Shown: positions 1-10,873 of the stretch, piece by piece
How the letters are laid out: every line of letters starts with the position of its first letter
Numbering within the stretch: the first letter of the stretch is position 1
NCBI RefSeq assembly: GCF_907164915.1
Contig: NC_061866.1
Location: forward strand, 47,857,370-47,921,369
Reading direction: 5' to 3'
Origin: Impatiens glandulifera
Taxonomy: Eukaryota > Streptophyta > Magnoliopsida > Ericales > Balsaminaceae
DNA length: 64,000 bases
Program-made: the position numbers and the translations under genes
Notes under the pieces: generated by a model
What the model saw: only the letters and a program-made list of their open reading frames with translations
Database searches by the model: none
What the model was told of the DNA's origin: nothing

Positions 1-524
1 AAAAAATATCCACCCTGGGTAATTAAAGTGGTAAAAGTGCTGAACTAAAAGGCTGAGGTTTGAGATTTTATTATGGGCTTAATAGAAGTAGGGGGTCATT
101 GATGTGCTAACCTCCTCCAAAGAAAAAATGCTACTTTCAAAAGGCAATATTTCTTTGTCACGGCTCGATATCATCTTTTTGCAGTTAAAGGCTAATTATA
201 GGCTTTGGGCATATATGGCGCAACCACTAAATCCAGCCAACATACGGAAATTTGAATGGCATACAGCCACTTTATATTATTTTTATCCTTCTGAAGATGA
301 TTAGTTTCCTTCAAAAAGTTCTGGCAGAAGCTAGATTTCTAAAAGGATCCATATTTTTTCTGTTCAAATATTTTGGACCTCCTTTTGCACTTACTAAAAG
401 TCATAGTAGAACTGTAGAACAGATTATGGAGGTTCTACATTCTGTTCAAAATCAGATATGGACATTTCGGATTTTAGCTTCCATGCTGAAGCTTTCTAAT
501 TTTATTTCTGCTTTGTGTGTATAG
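1..524. other. Intron sequence upstream of the first visible PA200 exon
   Basis: No exon could be supported here. The 3' end (about 490-524) is a pyrimidine-rich tract ending in TATAG directly before the first clear PA200 exon, so at least this part is intron. Open stretches at 104-524 do not resemble proteasome activator sequence. The remaining upstream exons of this large gene must lie left of the window. Confidence 0.5.
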
Positions 525-3500
525 GTGAGAGAAAAAATTGGTGTTACTCTATCCATTGTGTGCTCAAATCTTCAACTTCACACATTCTTCACTGGTGATG
601 ATGATGTTGGTTTTAGAATAGAAGGGAGAAGCTGGGACCAATACTTGATAGAACATGCTTCTGCAGTTGTCCTCAACATCCAGAGTGCCGGGAACTCTGA
701 TCGAATGGATGTGCAATCAGATGCGATTCATGGAAATGACATTTCAAATGGTGACTCTAAAGATGATATGAAATGGATGGAAACGGTACATCTTTTCCTC
801 TCAAGTATATATTTAGAGAAATTCATAAACATGCCCCTTAACTTGTAAAATCAAGCAAAACGCCACAATTTGATAACATATGGTAGGTCATTTTCTGTCA
901 AATCCCCACATATAGTTGCCCCCATGAGCCTTTTCTTGTTTACTTTTTGAACACTGAATTTCTCTAAAGATGATATGAAATGGATGGAAACGGTACATCT
1001 TTTCCTCTCAAGTATATATTTAGAGAAATTCATAAATATGCCCCTTAACTTGTAAAATCAAGCAAAACGCCACAATTTGATGGCAACATATGGTAGGTCA
1101 TTTTCTGTCAAATCCCCACATATAGTTGCCCCATGAGCCTTTTCTTGTTTACTTTTTGAACACTGAATTTTGTTACAATCATTATCCCAATTGAAAATCA
1201 TCAAAAGAAAAAATTAAAAGTAACTTTTTTTTTGGTATAAGTTTTTTTTGAGATTGTGATTAGATTATTTATTAGATCGTGATTATACTGTCATTTTTGT
1301 TGTTTCATTTGGTGTACAAGTTATTTTTTAATTACTATCCAAATTATACTGTGATTTTTTGTTGTTTCATTTGGTATAAAGATTTTTTTCATGATCAAAT
1401 TATATTTTAGATCATTATAATTTTTCACAAACATATCAAAAGTGGATTTTTCAGGTCACGATCAACATGAAAAAATGTTGATAACAAAACGACCTATTAT
1501 GCATTTTATGTATATTTGAAACTCATCCTGTACCACTAACGTTATTCTCTTCAATGTATCAGGTATTCCATTTTATTATCTCATCTTGTAAGTCAGGAAG
1601 GTCTTCATATCTACTGGATGTTATTGTGGGTCTTCTCTATCCTGTAATATCTTTGCAGGTATGTGTAGGGTTATCTATAGTTATTGTCTGCCAATTGTGT
1701 GTGAATCATGCATGACCTCTTCTCACTTCCTTGAAGCATTTTATGACTTTTTGCTATACATTTTTGTGCTGTTAACAGTTTAACCCAATTAGTGAGCCTT
1801 TTGGAATAAGATAATTTTTTTTGGGTATCATGATCTAGATTATAATGTGATTTTTGTTGCTTCGTTCTGTATACAAATCATTATCTCCATAATGTTCCAA
1901 TTAAAGTGTAATTTTCTTGCTTCATTTGGTATAGATTTTTTTGTTGTCAATCATGATCAGATTATTTTGTAGATTGTTGTGGGTTTTTGCAAACATAATA
2001 AATATAGATTTTTTCGATCATGATCAACATGAAAGAAAACTGATACCGAAACAGACCATAGTCCCTGCTTTCAATAGCTGCCATTATCACTCTTACATTT
2101 TAATGTTGTAGTGTCTTAACTTGATAGATCTTGAAAAGGGAAGGAGGAAATGAAATATTAGATTAGTTAGTTTTTTTTTCTTGATGGTGGTTTTGTTTGC
2201 AGGAAACATCAAATAAAGACCTGTCAACATTGGCCAAGACAGCCTTTCATTTGCTGAAATGGAGGATTTTATGGGTCCCTCATCTACAAAAAGCAGTGTC
2301 TGTGATCCTTTCTTCAGCCACCGATTCCAACTGGCGAACTAGATCCGCCACTCTTACCTTCTTGCGTACATTTATGTATAGGTATGATCATTTGATAGAA
2401 CCAACTTTACAAACTTGAAGAAGGTTTTCATGTTTTGTAGAAAGTAGTGGTGTTTTTTCCTTTTCATTGGCATCTGTTAAATCCCTTGTATAAACACAGC
2501 ACTCCTTTGAATAATTCTTTTGAACTCTTGTAATAATAATAACAGGCACATCTTTGTCCTTTCTGATGGGGAGAAAAGACAAATCTGGAGAACAGTGGAG
2601 GATCTCCTCAAAGACAATCAAGTAGAGGCAAGTTATCTAGTTGATACAAAATTCTGATTTTCATGTTAATTTTTTTTAGGGGGTTCAAAGTTAGATTTCA
2701 TTAATATGAAACAACCACATTACAACAGATAACGATGACCAAACCCTTAATTTTAGCATATAAAACGATTGAACTAATGGGTTAAACATGTGTACAGGTA
2801 AGAGAGCATGCTGCAGCAGTTCTAGCAGGACTAATGAAGGGTGGAGATGAAAATATGTCTGAAGACTTCCGAAATAGAGCTTTTGAAGACGCGAGCATCA
2901 TATTTAAGAAGAGAAAGCAGCAAAGGCTTGTTTTACCTACTCTTTATTTTATTTTTTAATTTCTGATCATTGTTGAAATTCATTGAGATAGTTGCTTTCT
3001 GATTGTGCAAATGCAGAAGATCTTCTATTCGTGGCCAAGCGGTAGCCTCTACACATGGTGCTGTTCTTGCCTTGGCAGCTTGTGTATTATCTGTTCCCTA
3101 TGACATGCCCAGGTATGTAATGTTTTTCCATTGTATCTGACAAAACTTATCATTTAATCTAAATGATTTAGTGTTTATTTGAACTAAGTTCATTCAATAA
3201 TTGCTACTTAGCAGTTAGCATCACTTAATATGGGTAAAATAGTCCCAACATTAATTTCACATACTAAGTACTTAAAATTGAGCATTCCTTCTCTAATAAA
3301 CTGAATATGGTTGCTTGCTTTCTTACTGCAGTTGGTTACCGGAGCATGTTACCTTGCTAGCTCAATTTGTTGGAGAACCATCGCCAGTGAAATCAGCTGT
3401 GACTAAAGCAGTTGCTGAGTTCCGAAGAACACATGCAGATACATGGAATTTTCAGAAAGATTCCTTTACGGAAGACCAACTCGAGGTATAAAGAAAATTT

Positions 3501-3605
3501 GATTCATTTTTGTTATAACCTATCTTTATTAGTTTATAATCAAACACACTTGGGTACATGCAGATTCTGGCTGATACATCATCCTCTTCGTCCTATTTCG
3601 CTTGA
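525..3605 (+). CDS. PA200: Proteasome activator subunit 4 (PA200/Blm10), C-terminal exons; 5' part outside window
   Basis: PA200 is a HEAT-repeat protein that caps the 20S proteasome and stimulates ubiquitin-independent degradation, mostly in the nucleus. Eight exons join without a stop: 525-785, 1563-1658, 2203-2381, 2546-2627, 2798-2925, 3017-3112, 3332-3485 and 3564-3605. They encode the last 345 residues. Recognisable plant PA200 segments are VREHAAAVLAGLMKGG, SVPYDMPSWLPEHVTLLAQF and FRRTHADTWN. The C-terminus SSSSSYFA matches the family's HbYX-like tail that docks into pockets of the 20S alpha ring. Exon phases sum to a whole number of codons only if the introns after 2627 and 2925 use GC donors. 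The exon-1/intron border is duplicated (see 755-1169). Confidence in the family is very high; the second GC donor (AG/GCTTGT) is the least certain border. Confidence 0.93.
755..1169 (+). repeat. 207-bp direct tandem duplication spanning a PA200 exon end and splice donor
   Basis: Two nearly identical copies, about 755-961 and 962-1169. The unit contains the last ~31 bases of the exon ending at 785, its GTACAT donor, and ~175 bases of intron. The copies differ by only a few changes (for example an extra GC within GATGGCAACA and one C fewer in a C run), so the duplication is recent. A second copy of the donor therefore lies within the intron at about 993. Confidence 0.9.
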
Positions 3606-4379
3606 GGAGTTGTTATACACACACACCTTATGGGTTAAAAGTGTAGGGAAGTCCATAAATAGTTATAGTTTATTGATAGTGTTCATCAACAATGTGGAGA
3701 TGGTGATTAATATTGGTATATACCAAAGCACATTGCTTCTAGTTCTAGTCACAGTTATTGTTTCACATTGCTTCTCAAAAGTTTGTATAATTTTTCAAAC
3801 AAAATTATATATCATTGATATTTTTTTTATAGAGTTAATTCTCATTAAATTCACATGGTATATCTATTAATTCCATTACCTTATCTTTATCGAAAAGGTT
3901 AAAACATTTTTTCCTTAAATAACCTAAGACTTTTTCTAGGCATCCTCAAATAAAGATTATTATTCCTTTTATATTGATGAAAAATCTCCTCGTATTAGGT
4001 GAAGAAAACAAAAGAAAAATGGATAATTTTAGGGACAATTTTATGTTTACATTCGTATGCAATCATCATATAATAAAAAATAAAATATATAAAATTAAAA
4101 TATTGAATTGATGATCTAAATATTAAATTTTATAAATTATTTGTAAAAACAAAACTTTCAATGAAAAAGATTCAACGATCATTCAATTTGTTGAAGATTC
4201 TAAACAAATGAGTTATTGAATGATAAATATTGAAGTAGAGAAAGTTGAACGAACCAATGAAACAGTGTCGAAAAAATCTCTACCAAATATTCTGAGTTGC
4301 AGTTAAAAAAAATTTTAGTTGAGGATTAATAAGCAACGCCAAAAAAGTAATGTCAAGCAAAAATTGACCATCTACATAT
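3606..4379. other. PA200 3' flank and AT-rich spacer
   Basis: AT-rich sequence after the PA200 stop. It presumably includes the 3' UTR, but no single clear polyadenylation signal stands out. I see no gene or repeat here. It ends at the left terminus of the MULE. Confidence 0.5.
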
Positions 4380-4470
4380 ATGGCCTAAAAAAGAATGATA
4401 GAGAGAACGACGATGGGACAACGACCTCCCACATGGCAGCCACCGTGGAAAAAAAGCCACGGTAGATGAG
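4380..4470 (+). repeat. Left terminal inverted repeat of the MULE
   Basis: Aligns, with many changes, to the reverse complement of the right end. Shared blocks are TGGCC followed by an A-run, a GAGAGA/GAGAGC block, ACCTCCCA versus CTCTCCAG, and GTGG-A7-GCCAC. It lacks the telomere-like heptamers present in the right copy. Confidence 0.7.
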
Positions 4471-4579
4471 AGAAAAAAAAATGGCGTGCTTTTCTTTCGT
4501 TTTGATCAAATCATAACATATTCTATCAAAAAGAGCTCAAAAGTACAAGTTTTAGATTTCTCTTTCAATGAGAAACCCA

Positions 4580-4700
4580 AATCAAAAAAGACGACGACCT
4601 AGAAGATGATTATTGCGAAGAAGACCACCTAGAAGAAGATCACCGTGAAGTCCACTGCGAAGAAAACGACTACCGCGAAAAAGACGACCACCGAATTAAA
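4580..4700 (+). repeat. Degenerate purine-rich tandem repeat (GAAGAAGACGACC-type)
   Basis: Repeats of GCGAAGAAGACCACC and close variants run next to the left terminal repeat. A similar AAGAAG/CGCCG purine-rich stretch occurs on the right side at about 9830-9920. Both are probably subterminal sequence of the MULE. Confidence 0.55.
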
Positions 4701-4979
4701 ATGTAATGATTTTTTACTTAAACTTATGATTTTTTTAGTAATATTGGTCTATTTGGGACGAAATACTCCCACCCAGCACATGCTCATGTTGGGTACACAA
4801 TGGTCCAAAAACATGAACATGTTTGGGAAGAAATTGTCCAAAACCCATGTTGGGGATGAATTGGTCTAAAACATTTCTATATTCAGAATCATATCTTCTT
4901 GAACATGACCATGTTCGGGAATATTTTTCCAAAACATTATTTTTTTCTTAATACAGTTTCTCTCTTATTCCACCAAGAA

Positions 4980-6960
4980 TGAATGTGTTGTTAAGATAAT
5001 TAGTATTTTCTATGACCATAACCATATCTTGAATCCTGAAAAGTCAAGACATCTTAGATCTCACAAGGTTCTAGATCCAAGTACGAAGAGAATATTAGAT
5101 TTAAACGACGAAGCTGAAATTACTTTGACAAAAATATATTAATCACTTGTAGTTGAAGCTGGTGGATATGATAATATGACTTTTTATGAGAAAAGCTGTA
5201 AAAACTATATTTAACAAACTAGGTGGTTGCGGTTAGGAAATGGTGATGCTAAAATGCTATGTTAGTATTTTTACCGAATTCAAAGCCGATGTTTGTTTTT
5301 TTTAAATATATATGATGTGGACGAGAAAAAACTGATAAAAAATGTCTTTTAGGCTGATGGAAGATGCAGGGCTGCATACAAGTACTTTTCGAATGTCATC
5401 ACATTTGACACAACATATTTTACAAATTTCTATGATATGTCATTTGCTCATTTTGTCGGTGTTAATTATCATGGACAATTAATTTTGTTAGGATGCGGAT
5501 TAATGTTCAATGAGGATTAAAAATCATTTATCTAGCTTTTCAAAGTATGGTTGACATGTATGAACGGATGTGCTTCAAAGGTAATAATCATTGACCAATG
5601 TCGATCAATGATCATTGCAATTGAAAAGGTCTTTTCGAATACCCTTCATTGCTTTTGTCTTTGGCATATAATGAAGAAACTCCCCACTAAATTCTCTACA
5701 TATGCTCATTATAAAAGTATAAAAAAGACAATCAAGAACATTGTCTATAATTCAATCATAGTCGATTAGTATGAAAATAGTTGAATGAAAATGATAGATG
5801 AGTTTCAGTAGTATAACAATTATTGGTTGAACTCCTTACACGTAGAACGTGAAAAATGAATTCTTGTGTATGTTAAATGTCACTTATGGACAGGCATGTT
5901 AACATCTTAAAGAAGTGAATTTATGAATGTTTTTTTTATGATTTTCTTCATTCTAAAACATCCTTAAAACAATTTTTAGAGCAATATGACAAGGCTATTA
6001 AGAGGAACATAGAGAAAGGAAAAATTGTATTCATTGGAAAAATAATTTTAGAGTGTGTATACTAACGACATTTTTAAGTTGTTCCAAAATGAGGTGAAAT
6101 GGTTGATATTTTGGGACACCTCCATACTTGAAGATGATGGGAGGACAAATATATTTCAGGGGCGGAGCCAGGATTTGAAACCTACCCGGGCTATTTTTTT
6201 ATTAAAAAATCTATCCGGGCTAGTTTTATAGTTTGCTGTCACCAATGACTCTTAGCGATGGAAAATAACCAATAACGACTGTAATTTACCGTCGTTATTG
6301 ATAAAAATACATACAACCAGTTTAAAGCTACCCGGGCTACAGCCCGGGCCGGCTTGTACTTGGCTCCGCCCCCTGGTCATGATGGAGAACATTGGAGAGA
6401 TATTTAAATAAAGGTAAACTTCACCCCCGACGGAGACATATTTTGTAAATTGTCAATGTCAACTGTCTGAGCTTAGAGGACTACTGTGTAGACATATTTT
6501 GGCGGTTTGTGAAGAATGAAGGTGAATATGGTGCCGAATAATTATATCTTAAACGTTGTCGTAAAGATTTAAACAATGTTATCAAAATATCAATAACATT
6601 TACGATTCTAATATGGGTGACATTGAAAGAAATCGCTATAACTATCTTATCAAAAGTTTATTACATATTTGACAACATTCGCTTTTACACTAACAACTTT
6701 TGCACATACTCGTTTTGCACATAGACCTTCTACACCAACACCTTCTATACATACACTTTCTGCATTAACACCTTCTTCACATACATATTATGCATCAACA
6801 CATTTTGCACAAACACAATTGATTCACTCTCCCGTAAAAGTAAGGGCTAGAGGTCGACCACCAACCAAACGTAAACAATTTGTAATCGAAAGAGTTATGA
6901 ACAAAAATGGTCGAAATAAGGTTAGTCTAAGATGTTATTTTATTTGGATATTTTTGTAAA
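4980..6960 (+). pseudogene. FAR1/FHY3-type MULE transposase relic
   Basis: A chain of homology broken by stops and frameshifts. At 4990-5130 it reads YDHNHILNPEKSRHLRSHKV, typical of the end of a FAR1 DNA-binding domain. At 5215-5560 it reads GNGDAKML, then ADGRCRAAYKYF, FDTTYFTNFYDMSFAHFVGV and HGQLILLGCGL, the DDE transposase core. At 5551-5769 ASKVIIIDQCRSMIIAIEKV and LWHIMKKLPTKFS continue it. A SWIM zinc finger (CQCQLSELRGLLCRHIL) is at about 6455-6510, frameshifted against the flanking YILKR segment. The C-terminal RARGRPPTKRK motif is at about 6845-6875. Stops include those at 5518 and 5530. It cannot encode an active protein. Confidence 0.85.
6157..6375. mobile_element. 219-bp MITE with GC-rich terminal inverted repeats
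   Basis: Ends are CAGGGGCGGAGCCA at the left and TGGCTCCGCCCCCTG at the right, near-perfect inverse complements. Inside the ends lie CCCGGGCTA / TAGCCCGGG inverted segments and a central AATAACGAC / GTCGTTATT pair. The ends resemble hAT-type MITEs common in plants, but no clear 8-bp target duplication is visible, so the superfamily is uncertain. It sits inside the transposase relic of the MULE and so inserted later. Confidence 0.75.
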
Positions 6961-7369
6961 CTATTATAAAAACTACAATGAAATGCAAATTCCATTTTTT
7001 TGTATTAGAGAAATACGGTAACAACAACAATAGTGCATGATTCAGCACAATAACAACAACAACAACAATGTCTCGACTCAATATTCTTTCACATCACTTT
7101 TGTCCTCTCAAACATATCCCGAAGATAATGTTTGTGGGGACAATATTCATCGAAGATAATGTTATATGTTGTAATATAATACTTGTGGGGACAATATTCA
7201 ACGTTAATGTTTTAATGTAAAATAAGTTACAGTTTAGTATACAATATCTTCGCGAAATGTCCATGTTTTGGAAATATTCTCAAACATGTCCATGTTTTTG
7301 AAAAATATTCTCCAACATCTGCGAGTATAAGCTTCAAGTTTAAGCTTCCTCTTAGATTTCACAATTTCG

Positions 7370-7665
7370 GGTGGTGTTTCAACTCGAACATTTGCGGGTT
7401 GATGATCTACAACAGTCGCATCCTCCACCACCACTTCGGGTGGTGTTTCAACTCGAACATTTGCGAGTTGATAATCTGCAACAATCGCATCCTCTACCAC
7501 CACTTCGGGTGGTGTTTCAACTCGAACATCTACGGGTTGATAATCTGCAACAGTTGCATCCTCCACCACCACTTTAGGTGGTGTTTCAACTCGAACATCT
7601 GTGGGTTGATGATCTGCAATAGTTGCATCCTCCACCACCACTTCGGGTGGTGTTTCAACTTGAAC
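7370..7665 (-). repeat. 69-bp tandem repeat (4-plus copies) encoding a 23-residue unit
   Basis: Copies begin with GGTGGTGTTTC at 7370, 7439, 7508, 7577 and 7646. The spacing is exactly 69 bases, so the reading frame is kept. Read on the minus strand each unit encodes a variant of VETPPEVVVEDATVADHQP. It lies in the acidic linker of the antisense MULE ORF. Confidence 0.92.
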
Positions 7666-9027
7666 ATTAAAATAATTGTGTTCTTCTACATGTGTCCATA
7701 GCCTTGTACAAGACATGGATAGAGGAATCAAATAGGACAAATGGGTTGAGTTTTTATTGTTGTGATGATGTTGCTACATCTGCCAACACTTGTGTTACTT
7801 TTGCTATATTTTGTACAGATCTAGCCATGTTTTGTGCAGATCTAGGCATGTTTTGTGCAGATTTAGGATGTTCTGTGCAGATATAACAATAGTGTTTAAT
7901 GCATTTTTAACGATGGCAGAAGTTAATACCTAAGCTCATCCTCTCCAATCTGAGCTCCTCCACATGATCTGTCACCTGATCTATCAAATAATCTTCCACC
8001 CAATCTCGCACCTCATCGGTCACTGTCTCAGGTTCATCCTGGTGGGTGTTTGAAGTGAAAGGCATCGAACATCTCTTTCATATCCGAATATTACTCGTTC
8101 CATTTTCATCTGAATCATACTTCTCAGTTTATTGTCATTCAAACATGACAATATTAAAAATTTCCGTTCGTAAGGTAGTTGAAGTTTAGGGTCCGCAATC
8201 TTATCCATGTATAACAATTGAAATAATAAATTATATGTTAGAACATGTACATTTACATTTACATTTGAATAAATCACTGAATTAAAGTACTGACAAAAAT
8301 TACTTACAATGAAAAATGTCTGCGGTCCAAAAAAATGACGACCTTCATTCTTCTTCCACTGTTAGTAGGCTTCAACTAAGCCTTTCATTATGAATTTGCA
8401 CCCATTAAAATTCAGATATTATTGACATCAAATAAAGATTTCAGGATTTTAAATATGGATGTACAAAATTTGGGTAAGAAACATGTACATAATTTAATGA
8501 TGCTTTGGATTGTAAGTTTTGAGAATGTAAGTGTATACTTGCACTATTGATTATGTGAGGTATAAAGAAAGTTAATGACAACATAAACTACAAAATCTAT
8601 CTTAAAATTATTGTTAGTTGTTCTGTTGTTTAAAATCATCTTTGGCATTGCAGTTGTTCTAGGACCAAAATTATTTTGTCTCATTCCCCGTCGTCTCCTC
8701 CAGTCTCTCAATTGTTCATCATATTCGGGGGACTCTATATCATTTCCAATAGACTCAATAATTTCAATTTCCCTTATAGGGATGTCTAGTATGCACTGAA
8801 CATCTTCTTCTTCAATTTTGACTTTCTCGCCATTATGTAGTTTGATCGTACAATTATCGATGAGGTGTCGAGAGAGTTCGCCCAGACATTTTGAAAAGTC
8901 AAGTGTAAGAAGCTCTTCGAAGCCTATGGCTTTCATGACCTCTTTTTGTTCTTTTGTCAATTGTTTTATTAGTTTGAAAGGTCATTTGACGAGGTCATAG
9001 TCAATAAAATATTGTGTTTAGATTGTC

Positions 9028-9240
9028 TTGGGGAAGGAGGAGGTGAGAACTAGATATGAGGGAACGGAGGGTAAGGTGAAGTTGGAGATAAGTGAACGGA
9101 GTGTGGGGTGGAAGTTGGAGATGAGGGAACGGAGGGTGAAGTGGAAGTTGGAGATGAGTGAACGGAGTGTGTGGTGGAAGCTGGAGATGAGGAAGCGAAT
9201 GGTACAGTGGGAGTTGGAGGTGAGGGATCGGAGAGAATTG
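9028..9240 (-). repeat. 30/60-bp tandem repeat, Ser/Pro/Thr-rich when read on the minus strand
   Basis: GAAGTTGGAGATGAGTGAACGGAG-type units recur about every 30 bases (with a 60-base higher order) across about seven units. The minus-strand translation is Pro-Ser-Thr rich (SVHLSPTS, SVPSSPTS). It lies at the N-terminal end of the antisense MULE ORF. Confidence 0.85.
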
Positions 9241-9989
9241 TAGCAGTATTGGCCAGCAATGAAAAATATGTTGTCGAGGGTCGACGACGATTCTTTTATA
9301 TACTTTAAAAAAATAAACAGTATATTAGCAAATAAAGTCAAATAAGAAAAATTATATTAGTCAAAGAAGATATGGTCCCGAATATGACAATGTTCGGGAA
9401 TATTTTAAGTAGTCTATGAAACTATCAACCTATGAATAACAATCATATGAATAATCAACCTATGAATAATCAATCCATGAATAACATGGTTACAGTCTTA
9501 TCCAAAGAAATTTTCAACCTATGAATAACATGGTCACTTATACCATGTTCTCAAATCTTCTAACTCAGAAACACAAACCAAAAACAAAAATAAAAACAGT
9601 TTACAAATATTAAATCAAGTTCTTGAACATGAACATGTTCGGGAAAACTCTAACTATAGGATAATCATGTTCCGGAACTTACCTTCTGTAAAGGTTGGAA
9701 TTGGATGTAGTTGAAAGAAACTAATTATTCTTAAAAAATATAAGTAAAACAATTTTAAGGTTTTAGTCGTTTGCTAATATTGTTGTTCGCCATTGATTTT
9801 AGGACTTACCATTTTTGAAGCTCGAAAGAAAGAATAAATCGCCGAAGTCACGAAAAAGGAAGAAGAAATCGCCGCAGTACGAAGTCGCGTAAGGAAGAAG
9901 AAAGACAAACGGTTCAAAATCCAAAAATCGAAAATGGAGAAAGTGAGAAAGAAAGGGATTAAAAAAATTTTAAAATATGTTTTATTTTA

Positions 9990-10116
9990 GTCCACTGTGG
10001 CTTTTTTTTTCCACTGTACATGTCAAGTGGGTTTAGGGTTTAGGGTTTAGCAGTCAAGTGGGGCGTCACTGGAGAGTCGCTGTCCAGCGTAGCTCTCCCT
10101 ATTATTTTTTTGGCCG
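9990..10116 (-). repeat. Right terminal inverted repeat of the MULE, with a telomere-like insert
   Basis: Reverse complement aligns to the left end at 4380-4470. It also carries three TTTAGGG-type heptamers (10029-10050) that the left end lacks. Confidence 0.7.
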
Positions 10117-10873
10117 AAATTATGAAAAATTATACAAATGATGAAGATACATATAAAAGATCTTTCGTATATCCGACTATTTCATCTCTTTTGCTGCTAA
10201 AAAAAGATACACAAACTTGATAAAAAATCACAAACACAATCGAAAGGTATAAGCAACAAACAACCCACCAATAATTGATTATGACGAAAAAACGATCCAT
10301 CTAAACATGATGTTGGCCCAAATAAAATGCAATACCAACTCAAATCTGAACGATAAAAATAGAAGAAAGTAAGTACACTTCGATTCTATAAAGTTATAGG
10401 AGAAATATGAGAAATAATTGAAAGATGGAATTTAAGAGAAGAAAATTACGTGACACAATCTAATTTGTTAAAAAAATAACAAATTTTCTCTTTGTTCTCT
10501 CTCTTCACCCTTTATCATTTTTTCAGCGAATAATATGGTGAGACATCATTCTCTTTCGTAAATTCCCTCCGTATCCCTCCACGGAATAACCAAATAAAAA
10601 TATAATTGGGCCAAGAAAGCCATTTTTTTTGTTGCTTTCCCTTGATTTTGAATAAGAAGTTTTAAAGTATTTATAGTTAATCCGCTCTACACGTAGCCAT
10701 AACATTAAGAAGTTTTCAAATACATTATGATGAACTTCTAATAAGAGTGGTGGTTACATACATACATACAGTTGTTCATAAATGAACATTAACATGGTTT
10801 GCTTATTGGGAAAAAAAATAGGGTTTTATAATAAATAAAGCAAATAGAGAAAAATAAAAAGATGGTTTTCGGC
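10117..10873. other. AT-rich spacer with a MITE relic
   Basis: No gene is visible. About 10425-10580 is a copy of the dispersed MITE described at 57910-58088. The last part is probably the COX15 3' UTR, since COX15 runs leftward and stops at 10874. Confidence 0.5.
10425..10580. mobile_element. Diverged MITE copy (family of 57910-58088)
   Basis: Shares with 57910-58088 the succession AAGAGAA-AATTACGTG(A/G)C(A/G)CAATCT-AATTTGT, ATAACAAATT-CTCTTT, TATCATTTTT and ACATCATTC. Ends are GGAATTT / AAATTCCCTCC. It lies just outside the right MULE terminus. Confidence 0.65.

Larger units (their letters stand above)
7234..9341 (-). pseudogene. Antisense Ulp1-associated MULE ORF, fragmented and lacking the protease domain
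   Basis: Minus-strand blocks in order. First a Pro/Ser/Thr-rich repetitive N-terminus (9259-9050). Then 8960-8544, with IGFEELLTLDF, LPNGEKV-like NGEKVKIEEEDVQCILDIP and PEYDEQLRDWRRRRG, characteristic of proteins encoded next to Ulp1 peptidase domains in plant MULEs. Then 8277-8020, with LLYMDKIADPKLQLPYERK. Then 7740-7234, a 23-residue repeat rich in VRVETPPEVVVEDA. A C48 cysteine protease domain would be expected after this, but none is seen before the transposase relic. The blocks are separated by stops or unspliced introns. Confidence 0.65.
4380..10116. mobile_element. Decayed Mutator-like element (KI/Kaonashi-like MULE), about 5.7 kb
   Basis: The two ends are related inverted repeats: 4380-4470, and the reverse complement of about 9990-10116. 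Both begin near TGGCC(T/A)AAAAAA, share a GAGAG(A/C) block, and reach a GTGGAAAAAAA-GCCAC block. Between them lie a FAR1/FHY3-type transposase relic on the plus strand and, converging from the right on the minus strand, an ORF of the kind that accompanies captured Ulp1 proteases in KI-type MULEs. All reading frames are broken, so the element is a fossil. No exact 9-bp target duplication could be assigned. A small MITE (6157-6375) is nested inside. Confidence 0.8.

Noticed and set aside
252..524. 90-codon plus-strand frame ending exactly at the PA200 acceptor
   Set aside because: Sequence does not resemble PA200, and its end abuts a pyrimidine-rich splice acceptor, so it is intron read-through.
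7370..7665. Regular repeats resembling a CRISPR array
   Set aside because: The 69-bp units are contiguous with no unique spacers, keep an open frame and lie in a plant transposon.
10029..10050. Interstitial telomere sequence as a chromosome-end relic
   Set aside because: Only three heptamers, inside a transposon terminus; too short for a telomere fusion.
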